Of a stretch of DNA of 64,000 nucleotides, positions 43,790 to 51,669 are shown in pieces. Numbering within the stretch: the first letter of the stretch is position 1; every line of letters starts with the position of its first letter. Under the pieces are notes generated by a model that ran no database searches, was not told where the DNA came from, and was given only the letters and a program-made list of their open reading frames with translations. A program made the translations under genes and the position numbers. The DNA is from Pseudoalteromonas xiamenensis (GTDB lineage Bacteria > Pseudomonadota > Gammaproteobacteria > Enterobacterales > Alteromonadaceae). The stretch is from NCBI RefSeq assembly GCF_042431545.1, contig NZ_JBHLYX010000016.1, one strand, 5' to 3'.

Positions 43790-45457
43790 GTGCAATCCCT
43801 ACGTCTTATTCCTCTCGCACTGGTCGCTATTTTGACTGGTTGTACCGAGCCTGTTGTTGAGCTCGCCTCTGCCCAGTCTTTAAATCTAGATGAGCATTCC
43901 CCTCAATTTACTGCAAAAGCTTATATTGAACATAATGAGGTTTATAATGCGGAATCTGTTATTCCGCCGCAGTGTTACACCAAAACAGATGGTGTCCATA
44001 ATCCTTGTTATGCTTGCCACCAAACGTATTCGAAAGATACCGAGCGTCCAAATCAAATGCGAGATGGTGATCTTCAAGGCACTTACGAATTTTCGGATTT
44101 AGGTATAAAAAACCACTGGCGGAATCTTTTTATTGATCGCACAGAGTTGATTTCCTCCATAACAGATCAAGATATTACTAACTGGGTTAATACCGACAAT
44201 TACACGCCATTCATCCAAAAACTAAAATCAAATTCAGATTGGCACGGTGAAATTACTCCTATTGAGAATTTGGCCTACCCTACCCTTGCCTTCAATACGG
44301 ACGGTTTTGCTAAAGATGGCTCAGGCTGGGTTGCGTTTAACTACAAGCCATTTCCAAGTACCTTTTGGCCAACGAATGGTTCAACAGGGGATGTGATGAT
44401 CCGCCTGCCGATGGATTTTCAAACACGTGGTGGCGTGTACAAAAAAGAAGTGTATCTGGCCAACCTAAGCTTGGTTGAGCTGACTTTGAAAGGTTTAACA
44501 CGTATTTCTACCCCCGAAATTGATGAAAATGAAGTGGGCGTAGATTTAAATCAAGATGGTTCTTTAACGCGTGTTACTGAGATTTTGGCGACTGACCATT
44601 ACGTCGGCGATACGAAAGCGGCATTAGCTTACCAATTGTATCCGGAAGGGACAGAGTTTTTGCATACCGTGCGTTATATTGGTGTGGATGAGCACGGTAA
44701 TATCTTCAATGCACCTCGCATGAAAGAAGTGCGCTACATGAAAAAACACGCCTTTAAATCTAAACAGCACCTTGCCTCTTCGTATTACCGAGAAGCAAAA
44801 GAAAAAGCCTTTGAGAATTTACCTCAAACACTGTACCTCGGAGACAAAGGGATAAACAACACCTTTGGCTGGACCATTAATGGTTACATCGAAGATGAAA
44901 AAGGTGAGTTAAGACAACAACATGAACAAGAACTTGCCTTTTGTAACGGATGTCACAAAACCATAGGTTCTACGTATGACCAAACATTCTCTTTTGCACG
45001 GAAAGTGACGGGCAAAAAAGGTTGGGGATACATCAATCTAAAATCGATGAGCGATGTGCCTAATAAAGGACAAACACAAGGTGAGTTTTTAACCTATATG
45101 CAGCGAGTTGGTGGTGGCGATGAGTTTCGTCAAAACCAAGAAATGTTAGATCGATGGTTTAAGCCAGATGGAAAGCTGGACGCAGATAAAGTAAGGCGTA
45201 GTCAGTCGCTTTACGAGTTGATCACACCCTCTCCTGCTCGCGCACAATCGCTCAATAAGGCTTATTTGACTATCGTTAAAGAACAAAGCTATTTATTCGG
45301 ACGTGATGCAACACTTGTGAAAGCACACAATGTTTTGACAGAAGTGGATGAAACTCAACAACCTTTAGAACCTGAACATCGTTATGTTTGGGATTTGCAG
45401 TTAGATTGGAACGCAGATCAAAATATTACTAACTCAAATGTAAAAATGAGCAAGTAA
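43790..45457 (+). CDS. Diheme c-type cytochrome lipoprotein of unknown role
   Basis: A 555-residue protein with lipobox LTGC (Cys18) and two CxxCH haem sites, CYACH (Cys73, Cys76, His77) and CNGCH (Cys385, Cys388, His389). The roughly 300 residues between them include WVAFNYKPFPSTFWPTNGSTGDVMIRLP. I do not recognise a named family. It is likely anchored in the periplasm or on the cell surface and may pass electrons with, or for, the PhoX-like lipoprotein upstream. The GTG start at 43790 is chosen for GGAG 8 nt upstream and because it places the signal first. The coding end overlaps one copy of the 20-bp repeat, and another near-identical copy sits at 44164-44183. Confidence 0.75.
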   Translation: MQSLRLIPLALVAILTGCTEPVVELASAQSLNLDEHSPQFTAKAYIEHNEVYNAESVIPPQCYTKTDGVHNPCYACHQTYSKDTERPNQMRDGDLQGTYEFSDLGIKNHWRNLFIDRTELISSITDQDITNWVNTDNYTPFIQKLKSNSDWHGEITPIENLAYPTLAFNTDGFAKDGSGWVAFNYKPFPSTFWPTNGSTGDVMIRLPMDFQTRGGVYKKEVYLANLSLVELTLKGLTRISTPEIDENEVGVDLNQDGSLTRVTEILATDHYVGDTKAALAYQLYPEGTEFLHTVRYIGVDEHGNIFNAPRMKEVRYMKKHAFKSKQHLASSYYREAKEKAFENLPQTLYLGDKGINNTFGWTINGYIEDEKGELRQQHEQELAFCNGCHKTIGSTYDQTFSFARKVTGKKGWGYINLKSMSDVPNKGQTQGEFLTYMQRVGGGDEFRQNQEMLDRWFKPDGKLDADKVRRSQSLYELITPSPARAQSLNKAYLTIVKEQSYLFGRDATLVKAHNVLTEVDETQQPLEPEHRYVWDLQLDWNADQNITNSNVKMSK

Positions 45458-45943
45458 TAACTCAGATCATGATTTTACTAACTGAGCGTTTTTGACTAGT
45501 TAGTAAAATCATGTTTTCACGTTAAATCAGTCGATTAAAACCAAAGATCCTATTTTTACCAACTGACACCTAACTTTCTCCCGCTTCACAATGCTGCGTT
45601 AAGATCACTTTTTTGAATTAGGATAAGTTGTCGAAAATTGGCTACAACTTACTTAAATACTGCTTAATTGGGTACATATCCTGTCCTATTCGCCACTGAA
45701 AAGGAAAATAACGTAAGGAATTCCCTACTGTTTCTCGGATCAGTAATTTACTAACTTAATCGTCTTGTTGAGCCTAGTTTGGTGCTAGAGATCAGATTTT
45801 TACTAACAAATGAGACATAGAATTCAGCTCAGTCAGTAAAGATCAGTTTTTTACTACGTATAATTTGGTTTTGTGGTTTCTAAAGGTCAGTAAGTGAGCT
45901 TTTCGGTAAGGATTACGAGAGTTACTTAGTAAAATTATGATCT
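45415..45943. repeat. Cluster of a 20-bp motif, consensus near AGATCANNATTTTACTAACT
   Basis: Eight good copies of exactly 20 bp. Plus strand: 45415-45434, 45464-45483, 45545-45564, 45737-45756, 45789-45808 and 45840-45859. Minus strand: 45498-45517 and 45924-45943. A ninth half-conserved copy is at 45602-45621. Copies 45464 and 45498 face each other and give a perfect 16-bp inverted repeat (45468-45483 and 45498-45513) with a 14-nt loop. The cluster fills the convergent gap between the diheme lipoprotein and the DUF3325 gene. No open frame or recognised RNA lies in it. Confidence 0.85.
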
Positions 45944-45980
45944 GGGCACGTTCTCGGGTAAATCGTGCCCAGCTGCAGAC

Positions 45981-46301
45981 CTAAATAGAAGTAATCAAAT
46001 AGAGTAATGGTATAGATAAGACGATACTAAAATAACGCAGGGGAGCCTTTTTTGAGTACTGCACACTAACAACAGTCACGAGCAGAAGCGGAACACTCCA
46101 TCCAATGAAACTGAGCGCACCGTAAGCAGCTTCGTGGTAGACAAAAAGTGAAGCACTTAGTAAAAAAGTGATCCATGCACTGAACAACACTATTCGTTCT
46201 CGCGCACTTGAGAATCCCGAGCCAAACACTGACTTGGCAATGGCTGGCTTAGTCAAAGCAAAGAGAGCACAGCTCACGCTGAGCATGAACACTTCTGTCA
46301 T
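45981..46301 (-). CDS. DUF3325 family membrane protein
   Basis: A 106-residue inner-membrane protein with three to four helices (MLSVSCALFALTKPAIAKSVFG, IVLFSAWITFLLSASLFVYHEAAYGALSFIGWSVPLLLVTVVSV). It matches the small DUF3325 proteins that travel with PepSY-TM proteins and siderophore receptors. Its own function is unknown. It is the last gene of a three-gene minus-strand operon and overlaps the PepSY gene by 4 nt. Confidence 0.85.
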   Translation of the reverse strand: MTEVFMLSVSCALFALTKPAIAKSVFGSGFSSARERIVLFSAWITFLLSASLFVYHEAAYGALSFIGWSVPLLLVTVVSVQYSKKAPLRYFSIVLSIPLLYLITSI

Positions 46302-47866
46302 CGTTGAATTACCTTTGGTTGTGGTGAAAACACGGCAGAATGCTTTCTGTGCAATTTAGCCGCAACAAATCCAAACGCCAAAGCAACACTTAGAAAAACA
46401 AGATCAAACGCCCATGCTAGGGTATTACCTTCGATAAATGCTGTGTAAGTCGGGTATTTTATGGCAATAGCACTGCATATTGGCAGAGCAGCCCAGGCAA
46501 AAACGTTTAGCTTCGCAAAATAAGCCCATTGCTGCTTGTCTCTGCGTATTGCAGAAACTAGTAAACTCAGGCCCAAAATGGTGAAGAAGATGGCGATTTC
46601 TACATTGGCGCGTTGCGCAATCTGCGCGCTTAAAAGGCGGTTAGCATAGAAAAATCCTGCGGTTGCCAAAGGTAGGCCCATGATCATAGTTAGGTTTAGC
46701 GTATCCACAAGTTGAACGCCAAAATGCGGCTTTTTATGTTTAGCTTTGATACGAAGCGACCACATCAATGCGCCAGTCACCAGCATTGCGAGTCCAAGCA
46801 TACCACCCAAGAAGTACAACCATCGTAGTGGCAAGTTAGCGAGCCGTCCTGTATGCAACGCGGTCATGCTGTCGTAAAAGGTTTCGCTTGTGCTTAATGA
46901 TTCATTGCCCCTCGCGATAATCTGACCGTTGTGTGCATCTAGCAAAAGTGTAGGGCGCTCGTCTTGCACGGTATTTTGTGTATTGGCATAGACTTTCACT
47001 GTGGCATGTTGGTCAAATGGGTGATCAACTATCACTCTCGCAATTCGAACATTCGGCCAGTTAGTATAAACCTGATCTAACCATACTTGAGGTGGTGCAA
47101 TTGGTGCTATGTTTCCTGCGCTTTTTGTTGAAACCCGTGTTGGGTTCTGTGCTTCAAAGAATGCTTTCATATTCCCATCGAACTGTGTGAGTGCAGGGTA
47201 GGGGAACAACATAAAAATAAGGGTTATTAAGCCTGTATAGGTGATCATTAAATGGAACGGTAGGGCGATGACTGAACTGAGGTTATGGCTATCAAGCCAA
47301 GTTCTCAGCCCTTTGCCATTTCGAAAGGTAAATAAGTCTTTGAAAATACGCTTATGGATGATAATGCCAGATATTAGGGCAATTAGCATGAATAAGCTTG
47401 CAAAGCACACAATCCAACGTGCAGTAATTGGACTCATGTAATGTAAATCAAAATGTAGGCGATAGAAGAAACTACCTCCCTTCGTCTCAATAAACTCAAT
47501 TTCCTTATTCGCATCGTTTGCAGAATAATAGTGGCTAGTGAACGGAGTGCGCTTCCCTTGTTGTGGTGCATCTCTATACGCGACCTCAAAATAGGGTTTT
47601 CTGTCAGTCGCAGGGGTAATATACCAGCTACTTGCGTTTGGTGCCTTTTGCTTAAGGACTTCAATTCCATGTTCTATTTGAGCTTCTTGGCTTAATAAAA
47701 TGGAATGTGGAACGTTTTTTAGTGCATTAGGTTGAGACCAAAGAGTGATTTCTTCTTTGAAAAAGCTTAACGTGCCGGCAAAAAAGACCGTGATAAGCAG
47801 CCAAATAGTTAATAAGCCGACCCAAGTGTGTAGCCAGCCCATGGTTCTAAAAAATGACTCTTTCAT
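46298..47866 (-). CDS. PepSY-associated transmembrane protein (iron-uptake type)
   Basis: A 522-residue membrane protein of the PepSY-TM family: helix 1 at about 12-32, a periplasmic region with PepSY-like segments, paired helices at about 150-170 and 200-225, a second periplasmic domain (about 230-340), then a C-terminal helix bundle. Conserved points are the HTWVGLLTIWLLITVFFAG start, RLHFDLHYM and MTALHTGRLANLPLRWLYFLGGMLGLAMLVTGALMW. Family members are thought to help reduce or release iron from siderophores at the inner membrane. It overlaps both neighbours by 4 nt, so all three are translated together. Confidence 0.9.
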   Translation of the reverse strand: MKESFFRTMGWLHTWVGLLTIWLLITVFFAGTLSFFKEEITLWSQPNALKNVPHSILLSQEAQIEHGIEVLKQKAPNASSWYITPATDRKPYFEVAYRDAPQQGKRTPFTSHYYSANDANKEIEFIETKGGSFFYRLHFDLHYMSPITARWIVCFASLFMLIALISGIIIHKRIFKDLFTFRNGKGLRTWLDSHNLSSVIALPFHLMITYTGLITLIFMLFPYPALTQFDGNMKAFFEAQNPTRVSTKSAGNIAPIAPPQVWLDQVYTNWPNVRIARVIVDHPFDQHATVKVYANTQNTVQDERPTLLLDAHNGQIIARGNESLSTSETFYDSMTALHTGRLANLPLRWLYFLGGMLGLAMLVTGALMWSLRIKAKHKKPHFGVQLVDTLNLTMIMGLPLATAGFFYANRLLSAQIAQRANVEIAIFFTILGLSLLVSAIRRDKQQWAYFAKLNVFAWAALPICSAIAIKYPTYTAFIEGNTLAWAFDLVFLSVALAFGFVAAKLHRKHSAVFSPQPKVIQR

Positions 47867-48162
47867 AGCCAGCCTTTAATGAGTGAGAGGAAAGTAATTT
47901 GTACTCCCCCTAAGACGAGAAACAACACGGCTGCTTTTTTAATGGATGATATAGCAAATGCTGCAATGAAAAAAATGGCATAGATAGCGATACTGATGGT
48001 TGTTGACACAAGAACGGCATCTACTTGCGATAACGGGAACACAATAGTCAAAGCGCTAATTGTAATCGCTGTAAGGACATAACCACCAAGAATTGCCAAA
48101 ATAAATCGTGTAACCACCTGAATTGAATAATGGTATTGTTTTAACACGGAGAAATACCGCAT
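47863..48162 (-). CDS. DUF3649 family membrane protein
   Basis: A 99-residue protein with three membrane helices, in the DUF3649 pattern (RFILAILGGYVLTAITISALTIVFPLSQVDAVLVSTTISIAIYAIFFIAAFAI). It is the first gene of the operon. DUF3649-PepSY-DUF3325 sets usually lie beside a TonB-dependent siderophore receptor; none is adjacent here. Upstream on the minus strand are two GATAAT half-sites reminiscent of Fur boxes, too incomplete to call. Confidence 0.85.
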   Translation of the reverse strand: MRYFSVLKQYHYSIQVVTRFILAILGGYVLTAITISALTIVFPLSQVDAVLVSTTISIAIYAIFFIAAFAISSIKKAAVLFLVLGGVQITFLSLIKGWL

Positions 48163-48215
48163 CGTATGTTTATTCCTTTTACGATTGGTTATTAACTAAA
48201 ATAGCATTATCTCTT

Positions 48216-48253
48216 AAATACAATCTAAATAGTAGTAATTATCAATTGTATTT
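48216..48253. promoter_or_regulatory. Inverted repeat in the divergent iron-operon/glycosylase promoter region
   Basis: A perfect 9-bp inverted repeat AAATACAAT/ATTGTATTT (48216-48224 and 48245-48253) with a 20-bp spacer, in the gap between two divergent genes. The spacer carries a GATAAT half-site on the minus strand. It could be an operator for the iron-type operon; no regulator can be named. Confidence 0.4.
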
Positions 48254-48276
48254 GTTTGAATTAGGGAGAGGAAAAT

Positions 48277-48840
48277 TTGGACTTGTTACTTAAACAAATT
48301 CGCGGATGCCAAATATGTGAAGGAAAATTTGAAGGGATTGTTTCTCCGATTATCCAAGCTTCTGTTGACAGTAAAATATTGATCATTGGTCAAGCGCCCG
48401 GGGCTAAGACTCTTGAATCTGGACGGCCTTTTAACGATGTGAGTGGCGAACGTTTACGAGCTTGGCTGGGGATAGAACCAAGTCAGTTTTATGATTCGCG
48501 CATGTTCTCCATTATGCCTATGGCGTTTTGTTATCCGGGGAAAGGACGAAGTGGCGATTTACCGCCCCCTAAAATTTGCGCTCAGACTTGGCACAAACGA
48601 CTAATTCAACAAATGCCAAATGTGGAACTCACCATCTTCTTAGGGCAATACGCGGTTCACGAATACCTCAATCCCGCTTGGAACGTGACAGAAGCTGTTG
48701 AGCACTTTTCGACGTTATTACCTAACCAAATAGCCTTGCCACATCCAAGTCCACGAAATCGCTTTTGGTTAACTTCAAACCCATGGTTTGAGAAAGAAGT
48801 CGTACCTATTTTACAAAATATAATAAAAAAATTAACCTAA
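48277..48840 (+). CDS. Uracil-DNA glycosylase family protein
   Basis: A 187-residue member of the UDG superfamily. An N-terminal RGCQICEGKFEG pair of cysteines precedes the active-site-like motif LIIGQAPGAKTLESGRPFNDVSGERLRAWLG, then MPMAFCYPGKGRSGDLPP and the C-terminal LPHPSPRNRFWLTSNPWF. The family excises uracil or related bases, but this small branch is poorly characterised. The start is TTG, supported by GGGAGAGG 5-6 nt upstream; no in-frame ATG fits before the cysteine motif. Confidence 0.88.
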   Translation: MDLLLKQIRGCQICEGKFEGIVSPIIQASVDSKILIIGQAPGAKTLESGRPFNDVSGERLRAWLGIEPSQFYDSRMFSIMPMAFCYPGKGRSGDLPPPKICAQTWHKRLIQQMPNVELTIFLGQYAVHEYLNPAWNVTEAVEHFSTLLPNQIALPHPSPRNRFWLTSNPWFEKEVVPILQNIIKKLT

Positions 48841-48959
48841 TAACGAATTGCTAACTTTTTAACCGCTCCGACTTGTATTTATACAATAACTGCTACATAC
48901 TTTCGTCTTAATAATCCCTTAACGACATGATGTCTCTGAAAAATTATCAAGGAAAAGAT

Positions 48960-49310
48960 ATGTTTTATAAAAGTCTCGGTGTCATTGCCGTACTCGCTTC
49001 GTTAGCCTCAGTACCACTAAGCACGCAACTCGGTGCAAATTCTATCATCGCTTTCTATTTGGTCTTGTGCGCAATGCTTATTGCTTCACTAGCAAGCGCG
49101 ACATCCGGTAAAAATTTCTTTTTCCCTTCGTTTATTTTAGCCTGCATTAATATCTTAGTATTAAACGATGGTACTAAAATTCAACATGTTGCGAGTGGCA
49201 GTGATTGGCTTTATGTATTGAGTATGTATGGCATTTTTGTAGTAGTTTCGGTATTGAGTTTTTTGTTTTCTAAACGTGAAAGTAACCCAAATATTTCGGT
49301 TACACGCTAG
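48960..49310 (+). CDS. Hypothetical four-helix inner-membrane protein
   Basis: A 116-residue protein with four predicted helices (about 5-22, 28-48, 55-72, 87-106) and short polar links. I recognise no family. The ATG at 48960 has AAGGAAAAG just upstream; an ATG at 48927 is in frame but lacks a site. A copy of the dispersed palindrome begins 5 bp past the stop. Confidence 0.65.
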   Translation: MFYKSLGVIAVLASLASVPLSTQLGANSIIAFYLVLCAMLIASLASATSGKNFFFPSFILACINILVLNDGTKIQHVASGSDWLYVLSMYGIFVVVSVLSFLFSKRESNPNISVTR

Positions 49311-49314
49311 TTTC

Positions 49315-49331
49315 TGTAAACCCCCTTTACA
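49315..49331. repeat. Dispersed palindrome TGTAAA-N5-TTTACA, copy 6
   Basis: TGTAAACCCCCTTTACA, identical to copy 1 and extended by C/G on each side (49314-49332). It lies just past the stop of the four-helix membrane protein. Confidence 0.85.
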
Positions 49332-49554
49332 GTTTTAAAAGTTAGTTCATTAATCATCACGGCTTAAGTTTATGGCAAACACGCTGTGATAATCCTAAAG
49401 TCAGATAAAATCGATAGATTTTGTCTGACAAGCTCGCGATGCCATCTTTTATCTCAATCCTAACCTGACACTAAACTAATCCAATTCAGCCTGACAGACG
49501 TATACCTTGTTTGTATTTTGCTCATGTAATTTTGACACGACAAAGGAAGGCGCA

Positions 49555-50079
49555 ATGCATAGGTTTATCTCGCTGTTTATATTTTTTAGTATCTGTGTGG
49601 TGCATTCTGCTAAGGCTCATAGTACTGGTTATGAGTCGTTTAAACCCGTTGCGGGCGAAACAACGTATCGATATCTATTTTGGGATGTCTATTCAGCCCA
49701 ATTATTCACGCCAACGGGTCAATACAATCCTGAAGATCCTTTAGCTCTCCTATTAACATACAAAATGACGTTAAAAGGAAAAGACATAGCCGAAAGGTCC
49801 ATTAAGGAAATGAGACTTCAAGGGCTAAAAGATAAATCAAAGCAGGTAGCGTGGGGTAATACGCTGAAAACAATATTTCCAGATGTGGGAGATGGAGATG
49901 TTTTACTAGGCCAAAAAAATGCCGATGGCAGTACGAGCTTCTACTACAACAACAATCAAATTGGTTTCATTGATGATGCGGATTTTACATCTTGGTTCTT
50001 CAATATCTGGTTAGGCCAGAAAACATCAGAACCCGCATTACGTGCAGAATTACTAGGCTTGGAGGGGAATAAAAAGTGA
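49555..50079 (+). CDS. Exported chalcone-isomerase-like protein
   Basis: A 174-residue protein with a signal peptide (MHRFISLFIFFSICVVHSAKAH). A chalcone-isomerase-like fold follows: YLFWDVYSAQLFTPTGQY, LLLTYKMTLKGKDIAERSIKEMR, FPDVGDGDVLLGQ, IGFIDDADFTSWFFNIWLG. Bacterial members are periplasmic and are not flavonoid enzymes; their ligand is unknown. The ATG at 49555 has AAGGA upstream. It overlaps the DUF3833 gene by 4 nt, a pairing seen in other proteobacteria, often near fatty-acid-modifying genes that are absent here. Confidence 0.85.
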   Translation: MHRFISLFIFFSICVVHSAKAHSTGYESFKPVAGETTYRYLFWDVYSAQLFTPTGQYNPEDPLALLLTYKMTLKGKDIAERSIKEMRLQGLKDKSKQVAWGNTLKTIFPDVGDGDVLLGQKNADGSTSFYYNNNQIGFIDDADFTSWFFNIWLGQKTSEPALRAELLGLEGNKK

Positions 50080-50645
50080 GACAGTGGCTAATTATAGGCT
50101 TGGTTTTGTTGTTGAATGGCTGTGGTATATCGATACAGGGGAGCCAATATGAGCAGCAATCGCCGAAGTTTAACTTGATGGAATTTTTTAATGGAGAGAT
50201 GAAAGGATGGGGTATTGTTCAGGATAGAAGCGGTAACGTGATTCAGCAGTTTACCGTAGACCTCTCAGGTGAAATGTCGGATGACAGTACGTTAATGCTG
50301 TCTGAAACATTCCGTTATCAGCTCGGGCAAGGCGTACAGAGAAGACAATGGGTAATCACCAAGCAATTGGATAATTCGTTTCAGGGAAATGCTGATGACA
50401 TCATTGGGAACGCAAATGGTAAGGTATTCGGCTCGGCAGCAACTTGGCAATATGAAATGAATTTGCCTGTCGCAGGGTCTACTTATCACGTTACATTTGA
50501 CGACTGGATGTGGCAATTTGATGATGGCGCTGTGATCAATCGCTCCTACATTAAAAAGTTTGGGCTTGTGTTTGCTGAAGTCACTCTCTTCTTTCAGAAA
50601 AACAATGATTGTACCAAAGCGAAGGGAGCGGGGGAGTCCTGCTAG
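50076..50645 (+). CDS. DUF3833 family lipoprotein
   Basis: A 189-residue lipoprotein with lipobox LNGC (Cys16). A beta-rich domain has FNLMEFFNGEMKGWGIVQDRSGNV near the N-terminus and MWQFDDGAVINRSYIKKFGLVFAEVTLFF near the C-terminus, the DUF3833 pattern. Its function is unknown. It starts at a GTG that overlaps the previous stop (GTGA), with GGAGGGG 8 nt upstream. Confidence 0.88.
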   Translation: MRQWLIIGLVLLLNGCGISIQGSQYEQQSPKFNLMEFFNGEMKGWGIVQDRSGNVIQQFTVDLSGEMSDDSTLMLSETFRYQLGQGVQRRQWVITKQLDNSFQGNADDIIGNANGKVFGSAATWQYEMNLPVAGSTYHVTFDDWMWQFDDGAVINRSYIKKFGLVFAEVTLFFQKNNDCTKAKGAGESC

Positions 50646-50694
50646 GCTTGAATAGGTTGTGTGCTGAACATATTTACATATTGTGGAGAAAATC

Positions 50695-50940
50695 ATGCTG
50701 AGTTGTGAACAACATGACTATTTAGAAGTTGCTTGTGTTTATCACTTCGAATTAGAGGTGACAACAACGGATGGCCATTCGTATTTAGGGCTTGCCAAAG
50801 ATGTTCGTTACGAGAATAAAACTCAGTGCCTTGTGCTTGAATCCGGCTCTGTACAAAACGCAGTGTCGATTGCACAAATTACGTCATTGGTAGCACTAAC
50901 AGATAATCCGTATTTTCAAAGAGTTGATGCAGGGTTTTAA
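50695..50940 (+). CDS. rof: Rof-family Rho inhibitor/antiterminator
   Basis: An 81-residue protein of the Rof (YaeO) family. The E. coli protein binds Rho and reduces Rho-dependent termination. The family pattern is MLSCEQHDYLEVACVYHFELEVTTTDG, then VRYENKTQCLVLESG and ITSLVALTDNPYF. The ATG at 50695 has GGAG 6 nt upstream. It follows the DUF3833 gene by 49 bp and may share its transcript; the functional link is not obvious. Confidence 0.85.
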   Translation: MLSCEQHDYLEVACVYHFELEVTTTDGHSYLGLAKDVRYENKTQCLVLESGSVQNAVSIAQITSLVALTDNPYFQRVDAGF

Positions 50941-50961
50941 CGATGTCGTTTTCTTTGCGGT

Positions 50962-50987
50962 GACCTTGAGCCCTGTTGGTCAAGGTC
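50962..50987. terminator. Hairpin between convergent rof and GNAT genes
   Basis: An 8-bp stem GACCTTGA/TCAAGGTC with a 10-nt loop. No T-run follows on either strand, so it is a weak or Rho-assisted terminator at best. Confidence 0.45.
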
Positions 50988-51007
50988 GAATATACACAGA
51001 GAGAATG

Positions 51008-51475
51008 TTAGTTGTTATTGAGTTTGAGTTCCATAAACACGCTCAGTGGATTGTCACGATATAAACCAAAACACGGGCAACGGTCGAAACCTAAACTTTC
51101 ATAGAGCGCGATTGATTCTGTTTGTTGGATACCGGTTTCTAATCTAATTAATGGGATTTGTGCTTCGCCAGCATAATGAAGCAGCGTTTGCATTATACGT
51201 CGTGAAAGGCCTTTTCCTCGATAATTTGGTTTGACGTATAGGCGTTTTATTTCGCCGTATAATGTGCTCTTTTCAAACTTCTTAACAATAGCACCACACG
51301 CAACGATACCATCTTCATTTGCAAGCCCGATTGCTTTCACATTGGGTTGTTTTAATTCTTCCAGTGATAGAGATTGGTCACTCGCGATAGGGTAGAGAGA
51401 ATTCATTAGGCGGTCTATTTCCAAGTACAGAGCTTGTACTTTGGGATCTTCAGGCTGCAATGCGATTAGCTGCAT
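51008..51475 (-). CDS. GNAT family N-acetyltransferase
   Basis: A 155-residue acetyl-CoA-dependent N-acyltransferase with the CoA-binding motif RLYVKPNYRGKGLSRRIMQTLL (about 78-99), preceded by the strand ACGAIVKKFEKSTLYGEIK and followed by LIRLETGIQQTESIALYESLGF. The substrate is unknown. AGGA lies 6 nt before the ATG. Confidence 0.92.
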   Translation of the reverse strand: MQLIALQPEDPKVQALYLEIDRLMNSLYPIASDQSLSLEELKQPNVKAIGLANEDGIVACGAIVKKFEKSTLYGEIKRLYVKPNYRGKGLSRRIMQTLLHYAGEAQIPLIRLETGIQQTESIALYESLGFDRCPCFGLYRDNPLSVFMELKLNNN

Positions 51476-51669
51476 AGTCTGTCCTAATACAACGAATGGA
51501 GATCATTGTTTTTATTTTTCGTGGCAGAAACTATACAGCGCAAATGGCGGAATACAAAATTTTTCGACGGAAAGAGCGAAGCGATTTGTAACGCTTGTCT
51601 TTGGTGGTAGAACAATTATTAGGGGGTAAGTGCAGGCTTTTCAACCAGAGTCGAACGAAAAGCGTTAAC

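Noticed and set aside
45464..45943. Integron attC sites or CRISPR-like array
   Set aside because: The motif occurs in both orientations with irregular spacing (about 30-190 bp), no cassette genes lie between copies, and there is no integrase or cas gene. It does not fit either structure.
48187..48250. Fur box upstream of the DUF3649 operon
   Set aside because: Only isolated GATAAT half-sites are seen; the 19-bp consensus is not matched well enough to call.
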